Shown piece by piece: positions 9,672-21,795 of a stretch of 64,000 bases of DNA (position 1 is the first letter of the stretch; each line of letters begins with the position of its first letter). The stretch covers positions 23,422,001 to 23,486,000 of the forward strand of contig WPIO01000001.1 in assembly GCA_009760855.2 (NCBI GenBank), in the 5' to 3' direction. The position numbers and the translations under genes were made by a program. A model generated the notes under the pieces. It did no database searches, had not been told where the DNA came from, and saw only the letters and a list, made by a program, of their open reading frames with translations. Source of the DNA: Cristatella mucedo (lineage: Eukaryota; Bryozoa; Phylactolaemata; Cristatellidae).

Positions 9672-10531
9672 TTGAAAAAGTTAGAAAAGTCAATGGTAAT
9701 ATTTATACTAATCTTGATGCAAATAATAATAGAATAACTAACTTAGGATTTCCTGTTAACAGTGGTGATGCTATAAGATTGGATTATGCTCTTACTTCAA
9801 GTGCTGGTAACAATGTCATTAGTAATCCTTTAGGGGAAATAGCAAAAGTATCAGCTCTAACTGATTACCAAAGAGTAGGGCAGTAATGAAATCACAATTT
9901 AATTGTAAATATTTTTTATGGAATATCTGGTAATTTTGCAGATGGAACTGCATACTCAGATTTAAGACCTTATAAAGTAATAAACTATGGATTACTTAAA
10001 AGTATGACAGCAGTATTTCAAGGTAAAGCAATGTCAAGTATCGATATGGGAAATAAGAATATTATGAATGTAAAAGTTTCTGATGTAGCATCAAAACAAT
10101 ACGTTGATACTAATAAACAAGTTACATTTAGTTACTTAGGTTTGAATGGCACTTATCCAAGTATATTCTATCTTGATATGTTAGGTCTAAGTATTACTGC
10201 TAATGGAAGTACAGGAAATGCATTTCAACCTCAACAAATTACACCTGGTGATATACCTGTTGTTGCAGCTACTGGAAAAGTTATTGCATACAATACTAAT
10301 CTTAAAACATTCTTTCCAGGAGTGTTACCTAATTTTAGTATGGTATCTAATATTATGTATGCAACTAATAAAAATAATTCTTATTTAGAATTAACTAGTG
10401 ATAATACTTAGGGAGTAAGTGGTACAGTAGTTTTAATAATTAACATTGATGGGACATGTAGATATGCTATTGATAGGTTTACAGTTGCTAGTGAAGTTAC
10501 TTTTATAGATTTTATTGTTAGTATTGTATAG
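9672..10531 (+). pseudogene. Fibre-like repeat protein 2
   Basis: Readable segments: NLDANNNRITNLGFPVNSGDAIRLDYA around 9,710-9,790, then from 10,004 SSIDMGNKNIMNVKVSDVASKQYVDTNK, both examples of the N-x-I-x-N-(L/V)...D-A-x-x-x-x-Y-(V/A)-D shaft repeat. The rest (10,120-10,530) is beta-rich with many Asn, Thr and Gly, like a fibre head. There are stops near 9,883 and 10,410 and frame changes near 9,890-9,960. First of three consecutive rightward fibre-type genes. No clear start codon was found. Confidence 0.6.
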
Positions 10532-10533
10532 AA

Positions 10534-11561
10534 ATGTTGGGGAAAAGAAGTAGAGGATAGACATCAAAGAATTTTATTAAGAAGACTGGTGATATACTAA
10601 GTGGAAATCTAAATATGGATAATAATCTTATAAAGAATTTAGGTGATCCTGTTGATGCTGGTGATGCAGTAAATAGAAAGTATATAGATACAAATTTTGT
10701 TACTAAGAATTCTAGATTAACAACAAATGATGGAGATATTGACATGAATAATTTTAGAATAGTAGATCTTGCTAATCCTATAAATCCTAGTGATGCTGCA
10801 ACGAAGGATTATGCTGATATAAACTAGCACTTACTGGTGGAACAATTAGAGGAAATTTAATTGTAAATGGTAGTACTAAAGTTAATGTTTCATCTGCTAG
10901 TGAAACTTCAAGTAGATATACTGGTGAAAGTCCATTTGCAGCTGCAAATCCAGACCTTGATCTTACTGTTCTTAATAAGAAGTACATCGATGACAACTTT
11001 CTTAATTTACATGGTGGAACTGTTAATGGTAATTTAGACATGCAAAAGAATTTTATTAGAATTGTAAATGATCCTGTTAATCCTAATGATGGTGTTAATC
11101 TTGGTTATCTAAATAAAATGACTGATGGTAATGTTGCAGAGGTTAAATTTTATGCAAAGTATCTTGGACCAACAAGTGTTGGAGGTTCAGCTACCGTTCC
11201 TAGAATGAATAAAGCTACTTTATCATCTGGAGATTTAACAATTGTTATAGCTAGTAATTATATTGTGATTTATAGAGGATTGTATGTTATATGTACAACT
11301 TATGAACAAGGTGGATATTATTTTAATACTCCAGATTCTAAATATTTACCAGATGAAAGGTTTATAGATAAAAAACTATTAACACCACCTCAGATTTCAC
11401 CAGTAACAGAACTTGGTATTATATTACAACCATATAGACAAACGATATTTGGTAGTCATATACTTGATAAAGATAAAAAGCTTATTAATGACGGTATAAT
11501 TGTTACAGATGATATGAAATATACAGTCTTATTAATTACGGTTTATATAGCATTACGATAA
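10534..11561 (+). pseudogene. Fibre-like repeat protein 3
   Basis: ATG at 10,534 lies directly after TGTATAGAA. About 342 codons with a TAG near 10,558 and a frameshift near 10,825-10,835. Four shaft repeats are readable: NLIKNLGDPVDAGDAVNRKYID, NFRIVDLANPINPSDAATKDYAD, one ending LTVLNKKYIDDN, and NFIRIVNDPVNPNDGVNLGYL, with T-G-G-T-x-x-G-N-L linkers. A ~145-residue beta-rich C-terminal domain follows, resembling a fibre knob in placement only. Confidence 0.7.
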
Positions 11562-11563
11562 GC

Positions 11564-12739
11564 ATGCTTTCTAAAAGAGATTTACAAATGGAAGGAACAT
11601 TGAACTTTGATTCAAACAGATTAATAAATCTTGGAAACACTGTTGACACATTAGAAACAGTTAATAAGGCGTTTGCTGATAATAATTATCTAAGAAAAGA
11701 TGCAGTTTCAGATCAACGTATAACAAGTAATTTATCTGCAAACTCAAAAAAATATGTAAGAATATCAGATCCTAATTATGTAAGGGATATTGCAACAAAA
11801 CAAAATACTGATACAAAAACAGGAATGTATAAACAAGATGAAACAGTTAATGGTGATGTAAGTGTTGATAGACTAATAATGCTTAGAAGAGAACCAAATT
11901 TTAATAATTATACTGCAACTGATGTAATTGCTAATAAGTACATGCATCGGTTTTATTTGAAGTGCGGAAGATTACCATTTGTTAGAACATTTATTAATAA
12001 TGTTGGTTTACTTGGATATTGGGGTCATTTAAATGCAAATAGTATAGGCAATATTGGAACAATCCCACAATCTTATTCTTCTAATAATAGACAACAAGTT
12101 TTAGCAAAGCTATCAGATATTAACATAAAAATCTGTATACTCTAGCATGAGAATAAGTCTTTTGGATATAAAAAAGATGTAGCTGATAGAAATAAAACTT
12201 ATCAAATTAATGATGATTTTGAATACTTAATAATAAAAAAAGAAGATGGGGAAGTTTCATTCATTGGATATAGCTAACATTGTGTAGAATTTCCTAATCA
12301 ATTTGTTGCATACAATTGTTACTATACAAAAGTATTAATTTATATAACATCAAAAAATAATTTAGATGGTGATATGTTAATCTCATCAATTAAGCAGAGA
12401 TTTGTTAATAGGAAAAATACTTTTACAGTAGGTTCTAATTATTATTTATTTAGACTTGAAGATAAAGATTTATGTTCTAATGATAATTCTTATATTAATT
12501 ATATTAAACTTGCTAATGAAAGAGTTAACATTCAAATAGAGTTTTCATTTCCAGTAATGAGTTTTATTGATGGTATTCCCTATGTATTAGTACAAAAAGT
12601 TCTATCTAAAGGAACATCATTAGTATTGACAGGTTATGATTACCTTGATATACAATTTTTAACAAGTGTTTTCTTCTCTATAAGAAATTCAGTAGATCTC
12701 ACACCTGATCCTTTAGGTGATCCACCTGGATTTGATTAA
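11564..12739 (+). pseudogene. Fibre-like repeat protein 4
   Basis: One 392-codon frame with in-frame TAG at 12,143 and TAA near 12,272. Starts two bases after fibre 3 stops. The N-terminus has NRLINLGNTVDTLETVNKAFADNNYL, a diverged shaft repeat, and a second degenerate one (RISDPNYVRDIATKQN). The rest is beta-rich and ends with an acidic/Pro-rich PDPLGDPPGFD. Different head sequences in the three neighbouring fibre genes suggest duplication with divergence of the binding domain. Confidence 0.6.
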
Positions 12740-12833
12740 ATCTTAGACCAATCCATAGTCTCGTTAATCAATTCTTCTGGTGTATCAAAACTCTTTCCTT
12801 CTTATTTCTCTTTTAGTATTTGCTTAGTTAGTT

Positions 12834-13127
12834 CTATTTTTTAGAGTTAGCTTTAGATCTCATGCTAATTATTTTTTCTATTTTTAAGTCTTTAAGGAAC
12901 TCTTCAAAGATCAAAGCATATCTAATTTTAACAAATATATTTGCTATTTTTGGATCATATTGATTAATTCTAAGTGCTTTATATTCTAATACTAGTTTTA
13001 CAGCATCTAATAAAGTTGATCTGATGTCTTCAATTCTACCCATTGGATAAGAACAGATTTTAAAGTTTGAATGCTGTTGTCCTTGTGCTTCTTCATGACA
13101 GTCTTTACTTCTTGTCTCAATTTTCAT
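12834..13127 (-). CDS. Unknown 97-aa helical protein
   Basis: Intact frame starting MKIETRSKDCHEEAQGQ, directly after ATATATAGAAG. Predicted mostly helical (RIEDIRSTLLDAVKLVLEYKAL; LIFEEFLKDLKIEKIISM) and basic at the end. Not recognised. It is the last of a leftward set of small genes and converges on the fibre cluster. The 94-base gap between them holds a short AT-rich stretch and no obvious gene. Confidence 0.5.
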   Translation of the reverse strand: MKIETRSKDCHEEAQGQQHSNFKICSYPMGRIEDIRSTLLDAVKLVLEYKALRINQYDPKIANIFVKIRYALIFEEFLKDLKIEKIISMRSKANSKK

Positions 13128-13161
13128 CTTCTATATATTGTTTTTATATTGTATTTAATTT

Positions 13162-13643
13162 AATTAAACTACACTTGGATCTGGTTGAGCTAGTGCTGCC
13201 TCAGCGGCTTTTTGTTTTGCACTCTTACCATCAGGAATACTTGGTAGAACTGCATATCACTCGTCTTTAACAATTCCTGTAATATCAGGTTTCATACCAG
13301 ATACTCCAGATATAACTGTAGATTCTGTTGGAAGTTGTGTTGCAATCCAAGTTGTATAACTGGCAATTTCACTAGGATCATCTAGAAGAGCATCAACTTT
13401 AGACCTGACTCTTTCCTCAAGTCCTGATAGAACTTCAGTTTGACCTGCACTAATAATCTGTTGTGCTTCAGCATCTACTTCATCAATATAGAATGTCCTA
13501 ACTGAAGTATTAGTCATACCAGCGATATCAGAATTGAGCACTGTTTCATCGTATACTGTCATCCTTGACCTAACAAGATAATCAACGTAAGATTTAAGTG
13601 CTAATGCAGAAGTTGCTAACATTGGGTTAGTAACGGCTTCCAT
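13162..13643 (-). pseudogene. Unknown ~160-aa protein with fibre-like N-terminus
   Basis: 160-codon frame interrupted by TGA at 13,257-13,259, after which it continues open to a TAA at ~13,162. The N-terminal TSALALKSYVDYLV resembles the end of the fibre shaft repeat. The middle is helical and acidic (EVDAEAQQIISAGQTEVLSGLEERVRS broken into heptads). The last part is Ala/Lys/Gln-rich. It starts after TTATATAGGAA. Possibly a coiled-coil adaptor; function unknown. Confidence 0.45.
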
Positions 13644-13698
13644 TTCCTATATAATAAAAAAAAATACATGCACACAGATTAAAGAAAAATAAAATGTA

Positions 13699-13943
13699 TT
13701 ATTTCGTTTTATGATAATTTTGAAGAACTGAATAAATATTATCTAGCTTATTATTATAATCTTCTAGTGTATCACAAAGATCACAAATTTTAATTAAATC
13801 TTCAATAGCTAAATCAGGTAACATAGAACATAAGAAAGTAGATTTGTAAGCATCTCAGATCCAAAAACTTTAAATCTTTCAGAACAAACACCATATGCAG
13901 CATTTTTAGCTCTTTCACAACATAAAATCCTTGCAATATCCAT
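13699..13943 (-). pseudogene. Small helical unknown protein, paralogue of the next gene
   Basis: ATG at 13,943 follows GTATATAGAAAAA. The frame begins MDIARILCCERAKN and is shifted near 13,835-13,860. The second half reads DLIKICDLCDTLEDYNNKLDNIYSVL, similar in pattern to DICDIYDKLMESRSKINEML in the neighbouring gene. Family unknown. Confidence 0.4.
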
Positions 13944-13966
13944 TTTTTCTATATACGATTTAAAAA

Positions 13967-14238
13967 TTAATTAATCACTACTCCTGTTTTTGTTGTTGGT
14001 GTTTTAGATTTTTTATTTGCTTCCTCAAGCATCTCATTTATCTTACTACGACTCTCCATTAGTTTGTCATATATATCACATATATCTATAAGAATACTAA
14101 TATAAGAACTATCAATATCTGGAATGAGTTTGGCTAGTGAATGTTTAACTATACGTTGATCATGACCTTTAAGTTTTTGAAGACAGATTTTTACTGCCAT
14201 TTCTCTAAATTGTTCACAACTTCAAATTCTTGAGACAT
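13967..14238 (-). pseudogene. Small helical unknown protein, paralogue of previous gene
   Basis: The ATG at 14,238 follows ATATATAGAAAGTGG. One small frameshift near 14,215 leads into the 77-codon frame with KICLQKLKGHDQRIVKHSLAKLIPDIDS and a C-terminal IDICDIYDKLMES helix and Lys/Thr-rich tail. Gene length, helix order and the (I/L)-x-I-C-D-(I/L) core are shared with the gene at 13,699. Function unknown. Confidence 0.4.
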
Positions 14239-14279
14239 CCACTTTCTATATATGAAAATAATATTTTATTTCATTGAAA

Positions 14280-14560
14280 TTAAATCTCTTCGCCTTCCAA
14301 ACTGACCAATCCTTCAAGGAATTCTTCATATGCTTTAGATTCTTTTTCAGTGAGATCTTCGTAATGTTTACCAAATAGAAGTTCTTCTAGATCTTCACCC
14401 TCTTCTGATTCGGAATCTGTTTCAATGCAAGATGAAGCTTCAGACTCGTAAGACTCAGATTCAGATTCTGTTTCCATTTGATAATCGGGTCATCGATTGA
14501 ATTCTCTGAATACTCCGACTCACTATCAGAACTGGTAATATCGATTTCTTTGGGATCCAT
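14280..14560 (-). pseudogene. Highly acidic Ser/Glu-rich small protein
   Basis: Starts MDPKEIDITSSDSESEYSE, frameshifted once near 14,480, then continues ESESESYESEASSC and EGEDLEELLFGKHYEDLTEKES to a TAA at 14,280. Net charge is strongly negative. Such acidic proteins may act as histone or core-protein mimics or transcription activators; no homology is recognised. It lies between the NLS-like 50-aa gene and the paralogous pair. Confidence 0.45.
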
Positions 14561-14584
14561 CCTATAATAGTAAACATAATTTTG

Positions 14585-14737
14585 TTAATTAATGTTCAAT
14601 TTCTCCATTGTCTCGTATAACTCTACTTCTTCTTGTATATCAACTAGTTTTTTATCGTCTTTCTTTTTTGATTTATCTGAAAACCCAACTCTCTTTACTG
14701 GTAATGGTTTATCATCTTCAATCTTCCTTTTTGGCAT
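14585..14737 (-). CDS. Small basic NLS-like protein (50 aa)
   Basis: Intact 50-codon frame beginning MPKRKIEDDKPLPVKRVGFS with two KR-rich clusters that resemble nuclear localisation signals, then an acidic helical end. It overlaps the last 20 bases of the polymerase in another frame and is preceded by ATTAGTATAG. Overlap, motif and intactness support a real gene. Function unknown. Confidence 0.45.
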   Translation of the reverse strand: MPKRKIEDDKPLPVKRVGFSDKSKKKDDKKLVDIQEEVELYETMEKLNIN

Positions 14738-17700
14738 CTATACTAATATTACAAGTTTTACAGTGGCATGGATTTGCACCATTGTTTAATGCTTCTGAAA
14801 TCTTACAATGACCGTATGCACAACTACAACAACCACAATCTAACCAATAACGTTTTGATTTGAATGCTGATAATGCTCTTTTCTTAAGTTTCTTTGTAAT
14901 AATATTATGTTTACTTTGTGTCATACGATAGAAATCTCTATCAAGCGTTTCATCAAACTCTTTAGTTCTACCATCTTTTTTATAAATATCATAAGCAGTA
15001 GTTAGACATTGAACATATTCATTCTGTGTTATCTTTGAATTCTTAATTACTTCTTTTGGAACAACCTTTGCTTTCATAAGTGGTTTCTTTGAAGCAACAG
15101 AATACAATTTTGGTCCTAATGCAATAAACTCATCAACTTGTTCACCTTTCATCTCATCCTTGAATTTACCAAACTCGTCACTATGAAACCAACCTTTAAT
15201 ATCATCCATCTCTTTCTCAAAGTTTTCACTTTTAATATCAAAAACTAATGAATCAGTATCAGTATATAATAAACTTAATCTATCATTAAACTTAACCTTC
15301 AATGTGTCATAGTAAAATCTTTGCATATGTAATTTTGATAAATCAAGAATTGCAACTCCTATGAACATTGGTTTATATAGAAGTTTAGTCTTTCTTGAAT
15401 ATTCGAAAGCAACTTAAGTTTTATCAAAGCATCTAATTTCTTTAAGTCTGGGATCTCTCATTAATTTATTATACAATGAATCATTCTTATCTGTTCCTGT
15501 ATTTACTAATCTAACACATGTTCTGTTTTCTACGTTCTCACATGTCTTTCCAAAGATTTGACACATAAAACCTTTGTATAGATTTCTTTTAAATTCATCT
15601 TTCTTACGATCAAACTCAATCTTTTTCTCTGCACATATATCAATGAATAGTTTTGCCCACGGCTCTTGATTAAATTTATATACTTTATGTATTTTAGTTG
15701 GAATCAAACCTTTACTAACAACAAATTGAAAGTATCTGTAATGTGTTAGATAATTAGTTTTATTATTAAAATCACAAATCAATTTTGGTACTGTAGTTGG
15801 ACCTGATGAAAAATGTTGTTGGTATCTTGAAAACTCAGAATTATCAACAACTCTACTTTCAGGATAAAGTGGATAATCATTATGTAAATCATGTAATTCC
15901 TTTGGATACTCTAAATCACATAAGACAAGTATTCCTGTTTCAGCATCTTCAGGTAGTGACATTATTTTTTCAAGTGACCAGTTAGTCAACTCATCTCCAA
16001 TAGGTTCTGTAATAGGTAAACACCACATCATAACTGTTGGATATAAACTTGTAGCATCCCAGTACATAATATGATTATTGTCACTAGCTTTTCAAAGTCT
16101 TTTACTTACTTGACAGACTCCACCTCTTATTGATTCTTTAAACTTTTGATATAATTGTAAGTCTCCTTCCTTCTTACCTAATAAATTTATAGTACATTTG
16201 GTGTAAAAAAATGTACAAGACCATGCGTAATGTAGTGCAGATAGATAGTGAGCAGGATCAAGTTTAAACAATTCAATAAAACTGTTTCTGTATGCTTCAT
16301 AACAATCGGCAAGAAGTGTAACATCTGCATATAGATAAATATCATAATAATCTCCTAAATCTTTCATGTTAAAAAGTTTAAATACATTTAGTTCATGTTC
16401 ATAGTCTTCAACATTAATACCTTTATCAAAAGTAAGTTTGCCGTTGAATGCTTTAATCTCTGGAATATTGGCTTCATTGAATTTATCAAAAGAATCCATG
16501 TACTCGTAAGGATAAACTCCTTTTCTTGTTACAACATCTTTTAGAACCTTAACATCAATATTTGGATATAGTTTTTTAAAGACATCAATCGTAACATCAA
16601 AGTTTGAATTTGCTTTCTTTAATGAAGTAACAATATCACTTAAACCACCAATCATAAAATTAATAGAATCTTTAAACTCAAAATTCTCTAATGACATTGA
16701 CATATAATTTTTCATATTATGTGCAACAGGTTTGCAATTAAGACTAAATGCTGATATTCCTTTCACAATCAAATGAGAATCATATCCTTTCAAATTGTGA
16801 ATAAAGATAGGAAGTTTCCAACTACTTTATTTAAATCTGACAAGTGAGTTACAAAGTTTATGTGCTGCACCTCTAAATTTATCAGTAAAATGAAAGTGAT
16901 CTCTTGCTTTTATATTTATTTTACTTCAGCAACAAATTTACCATTAAATATCCAACAACTACTTGAATTATTAAATTGTTTACGAGCATCAGAATCAAAA
17001 ATAATAGGTACTGCAGTGTGCTCTAGCAACTTATCTTTCAACTCATTTGAAACATTCATTATAAATTCCAAAAGCAACTCAACACAATCATTACTTTTAT
17101 TTAAAAATATACAAGGCTTTCCTCCATTTATATCATTATCTATTAATACTTTTCCATTATATAAAGAATAATTGCACATGAGCCACATGGAACTTGTAAC
17201 ATATTAGTACATGTATCACTACATTTACCTGTTGTTAATTTACTATTACAATAAGTTGGATTGATATTGTTAGATACTATACTTTCATAACAAATATCAC
17301 ATGTTTTTACATTCAAACTCTCAAAATCTGCATAGCAAACATATGGAGACCTAATTAGTTTTTCATAGTCACTAAAATTTAAAAAGTGTAGTATCTTTTG
17401 TTCGTCCTGTTTTCTTATTTTCAACAATACCAGGCATTTTTAATTTAGAATAACTAGAATTAAGACCTTTACATAAATCTAAATTATTCTTAAAATCTTC
17501 ATCCAAAAATAATGTATCCATACACCTGTGACAATAAAATACTGATCCTCCTTTATTAGATGTTCTACAGAGACCACTAAAATTCTTTATCAATACATAA
17601 TGACTTTTTTCAGATTTAGTTATCAATAAAAGATTAATATGTCTATCTGAAATCTCGAATTTTCTTAATACAATCCTTAGAGGATATACACCTGATTTTT

Positions 17701-18496
17701 CATTATATTCATAAACATTTATACTAACATTAAATAGTTTACCTAGTTTTTTAATATCAATTACTTTGAGTGACCATTCAAGTTGTGAAAGAGGTTCGTT
17801 TAATTCTTGATAATTAGTTTGTAATATTTTAATAAAATAATTGTATCTCTCTGGATGAACACTTACAGGATTTATGAATCTTAATACACACCACAATGCA
17901 CAATATTTATCTTCATTCTTTATATCAATACAACAACGCTTCTTTGCTAAACCAGTTGGTAATGGTAAATAAGATGAACCTGCTCTAATAATATATTCAC
18001 TAACATTAATCTCAAGACGTTTTACACCAATCAATCTCCAACCAGAACCTAGATTCTTGTCAATATTTTTGTCTATTGATTCTTTTAAAGATTTTAATTG
18101 GTCTTTAATAATATTATTATAATCAGATCTTTTAACAACTGCAACTAACTTATAACCTGTTACAACACTATGAGAATGTGTATAAGTTTCATCGTGATAT
18201 GAATGGACAGAAATCTTTGTTTGCAATTTAAATGAAGAGAATCTAGTTGTTACTTCTTTTAATACGTTATTATAACTTGGTATTATACTATTAAAGAAAT
18301 CATCAATTTCAGTAGCTGAATAATCTCTTCCCTTAAAAACATATATCTCGTGTTTTCCACTTGCTCCAACAAAATCTAATTTAAACTTATGAAGCCTAGA
18401 AGCAATACTTTTACTTGGAGTTATGTCATCAGTATTCATTAGTCTTCTTGACTCGGTGTGAAATGAGTTTCCCTTTTGAGGACTTTTTTGATACAT
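14718..18496 (-). pseudogene. pPolB: Protein-primed family B DNA polymerase (pPolB), copy A, broken
   Basis: About 1,250 codons. An N-terminal region (from 18,496) holds CALWCVLRF and INVYEYNEKSGVYPLR, typical of large Maverick polymerases, then a CxxC segment near 17,540. Exo I YADFESL lies near 17,310, Exo II HNLKGYDSHLI near 16,780 and Exo III YLYADVTLLADCYE near 16,310. Motif A is DATSLYP near 16,050, motif B the Lys/Asn/Phe-Gly-Lys segment near 15,545, and motif C YTDTDSLVF near 15,255. All catalytic motifs persist, but there are in-frame stops at 16,827, 16,092 and 15,414 and frame changes near 17,400, 17,170 and 16,917. Replicates the linear genome from a terminal protein. ATG follows AATATAG. 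Confidence 0.9.
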
Positions 18497-18499
18497 CTA

Positions 18500-18680
18500 T
18501 ATTAGGAAAATAAATTTTGTTTAATTTAAAAAATAAATAGGACAAAGTTTTAATGTTGGAGGAAAAGTAAACTTGTGGGACATTTTCTATTTCAAGACTT
18601 CGAAATGCAAACGATAGTGAGCATGAGGAGGATTGAAAAGGGAAATGTCATAAAAGGGTACTTTTCTTACAACAAGAGCT
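18500..18680. repeat. Right terminal repeat of copy A
   Basis: The last ~140 bases align with the right end of copy B (about 32,890-33,015) and partly with the left-end arms of copy B (23,530-23,615). Shared landmarks are ATGTTG(T)AGGA, CTTCGAA, GATAGTGAGC / GATAGCGAA, TTGAAAA and ACAACAAG. Because copy B carries it at both ends in inverted orientation, this is a Maverick terminal inverted repeat. Confidence 0.7.
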
Positions 18681-18689
18681 GCCAGAGAT

Positions 18690-19780
18690 GCCTCCTCCTA
18701 AAATCCGCTCGCTGACCGCGACAGAGAGTCGATGGGACGCTCCGCGGACGCACGCGTGCTGGCCCCTATGCACCGGCCGCCAGGGGTCCAGGAGGGCGGT
18801 ACGAAGTCGCCTGAAAGGAGCGCCGCCAGCCAGGGGGTCGTGCTACTCCCCCCCCCCCAGCGCGCCCTCGCTCGCATCCTTGAATGTGCTGACCGTACCT
18901 CCTTCCTCATGCAGCCAGGAGACGTTCGTGCGTATTGCGACGCGTCGGCAACTTGCTTCGCTAAAGCGGTGGTCCTTGAAGAGTAGTGAGTCACTTCCCT
19001 CTAGAGACAGACATACGTTCGCTTAGGATGCTGCCAGTCCATAAGTAAAGTCCTACTAAAGCTCAGCTATGCTTCTCACTTCATTTCTCGAGTTTCGTGC
19101 GATTAAGTCTATTCGGTGCCTATCGCATACGCAGCCAAAGCCCCCCAGGCTTTGACTACGCTCGAGGAAACTTTCAAGCGTGACATCGGTGTGGTTTCTG
19201 CGGCAACACTTACATGCATATGCATAAATTTAGCATGCATGCACTGTATATAGCTATGTGTATATAGCTACCTGTGAGAGGAACCCAAGAAAGACTTGGT
19301 GATCGAGAGTTTCTTCACCTAGAAGGGGGAGAGCAGGTATGCACTGAAGCCAAAATTTTGACACACTAGGTCTTTCGGAGGGGCCAAAGAGTGCATCGTA
19401 GCGGCGCGTGTTAAAGGTACAGATTGCTATCTTTCTGTTCGTGAGAAGCTACTATATTCCTTTGAGGTTTGAGGAGGCCTAAATTGCGCCAAAGAACCTC
19501 GAGCTCTTTCAAAATTAAATAGCGTCACTTTTTGCCATGGCTCGTGGTCGGTGCTCTTACGCTTATGAGATTCAGTAGCGTCAGTGTCCAGGAGCGAACA
19601 GCCTATTTTGAAGCGGCTATTCTACTTTCTAGAAAGATCTTTGCTTGGTGGCATGCGCCAGCGAGCAGCTTCAACGCCTGTCTCTACTGAGGGCCACCAG
19701 ACGATTCTAGAGATTTTCCCCAGCTATAAACGTTGTAATATACAGACAGCAATACGCACACGTATGGAGTTACAGAAGTC
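18690..19780. other. GC-rich then mixed host DNA, no gene recognised
   Basis: The first ~350 bases are markedly GC-rich with a C9 run at 18,850. The rest has no coding signal I can support. TATATAGCTA repeats at 19,245-19,270 are simple sequence. Confidence 0.5.
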
Positions 19781-21713
19781 TTAGCGAAATGTCACGAATA
19801 TTTCGACCAGCTTGGCTATGGAGTCCTAATGTAAGCCAGCACAAATTTTTGCAATGTTGCGGACCCAAAATTAGGCAGACTTGACAGCGGAGCCGATGCT
19901 CTCATCTAGGGACAAGTCATTTTAACGAGGGCACCCAGATTCCGTGCAGAGGCTACAGGTGATATGCTGCTAGAGGTATGGCAGGCAGTCGATTAGATCT
20001 AGCTTTCTAGTATCTGAGTAACATCTGGTATTCATGTAATTAATTATTTGGTTTTATTACCATTTGATATAAGAAGGTTAGCTTATATGAGAGTGTGGAT
20101 TTTATAAATGCATGACCTACTGGGGAGCTGAGAGCGTTTTAGATGCTGGAAGTCAGATAGGGGTCGAAGCACGAACATGGCTAGATGAAATCTTCAAAAA
20201 GATTAAAGCCTAGGTTTTGCTTGGCAATTGCATCAGAAAGAGAGTATGAAGTGTGGAAACATGTGAACCTAAAACGAATCCCTGGGGCTGGCAATACTTC
20301 AAAGGCACACCAGCAGACTGGTGCATGCTGGCTTTTAGTCACTGAATTGGTCCACCACGACAGCACTTATACCATTTTCGTACAGTGCCAGTAATGTCAA
20401 AGCAAGACGACAAGCGCTTGAGGGGGAGAATTGGTTTTCCACTGCGTGAAAAGCTAGCGAGAGATCTATCAAAACTAGCAGAGAGACTCCACAAAAGTCA
20501 AAATTCCTGTGGTTGCTATAAACACCCAGTAAGTCTCCAGTAAGCGTTGTCCGTCCTGATTGTAACATGCTTTTTCAAGCTTGCAGCTTGACGTTTACTT
20601 TTCTCTATCAATTCTGAAAGGCATTGAGGAGACTGAAGGATAATTTCCGTCATAACAATCAATAATTGTCCCTGGCTCAACAACTTAATCTGTTTTCGCG
20701 AACCCCGTGGATCCGACTGACGCTGTCAGGATAAACTGAAAGTATCAACACAACCAAAGTATAGAAGAGATATCACAGATGCATGGACTAGCTCGGCTAT
20801 GCTAGCCTATCTAAGAACTCTCGAGTTGCTGCAGTTTTGCATAGCTGAATGTAAGCAGAATTGACTATGGACTTGATGCGGGCATCTATTAGAAGGTCGT
20901 ACTGGAATAACACATCTAGATTTGAGCAGATATAAAATAGATATGCTGCCCAAGCTCGTTTTAAGGGTGGGGCTATTTATTTCCTGAATGACGCTATTTT
21001 TTCTGTAACGGTGTATTAATTATGTTTTTTAGTCATTCAATTTGATAAACTTTGCTGCCATCCATGTGTGAATGTAAGCGCTGCAAGTTGCAAAGGAGTT
21101 GAGAGTTTTTGGTGCCCAAAAAGGCAAGGAGAAATCAAAGCACAGATACAGCTGTGTGTAAAAATTAAAGCTTAGAATGTGCTTTTCGATTACGCTAGCA
21201 TGAGGGGATTTTATAAAAATTCGCTGACTAAGACCAGATTGCTGGAGTACCCCATACTATTTTAGGGATAAAAGGATTACTGTTTACCGTTAACATCTAT
21301 TCTCTCAAATCCCCCACCGAGACTGGACCTCAAGCACTCAAAGTGCAGTGCCACTCAAGTGTAATGTCCATGTGAGATTACTGGCATTATAGAAGGATTT
21401 GATGATCAATAGAATCAAAAGCCACCGTGAGATTCAGCATAACTACCAGAGTAATGAATTTCTTCTAACCGAGACGTGGATTACGCCCTGCTCTACAGGC
21501 CACGTTTCTGAGACCATCCCACCCGAGTTCTCATTCTTCTAGTCAATGCAGTCTGACAAGATGGGTAGCTGGGTTACGATTGATGTTCATGAATCACTTG
21601 GCTATAAGGCCAGCGATTTTTCGCGTAGAGCGTCGTTTAAATCAGTTATGATATTATTAATAAACTTGTATAACGCCCTCAGAGTACCGAATCTCTCTCG
21701 CTCTCTCTCTCTC

Positions 21714-21795
<82 letters not shown>

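Larger units (their letters stand above)
1..18680 (-). mobile_element. Endogenous Maverick/Polinton (adintovirus-like) element, copy A, left end outside window
   Basis: An AT-rich block carries the hallmark Maverick genes: protein-primed family B polymerase, adenain-like protease, A32/FtsK-like ATPase and double-jelly-roll capsid. Adintovirus-type accessory genes lie between them. The polymerase starts near the right terminus and the capsid genes point away from it. No integrase is visible, so that end must lie left of base 1. Most genes hold frameshifts or in-frame stops, so this is a fossil copy. The right boundary is inferred from alignment of its last ~140 bases with the terminus of copy B, and the similarity stops at ACAACAAG near 18,677. 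Composition changes abruptly to GC-rich DNA after 18,690. Confidence 0.9.

Noticed and set aside
18688-19026. GC-rich 112-codon frame beside copy A
   Set aside because: Overlapping frames are open on both strands because of base composition; no motif or homology pattern.
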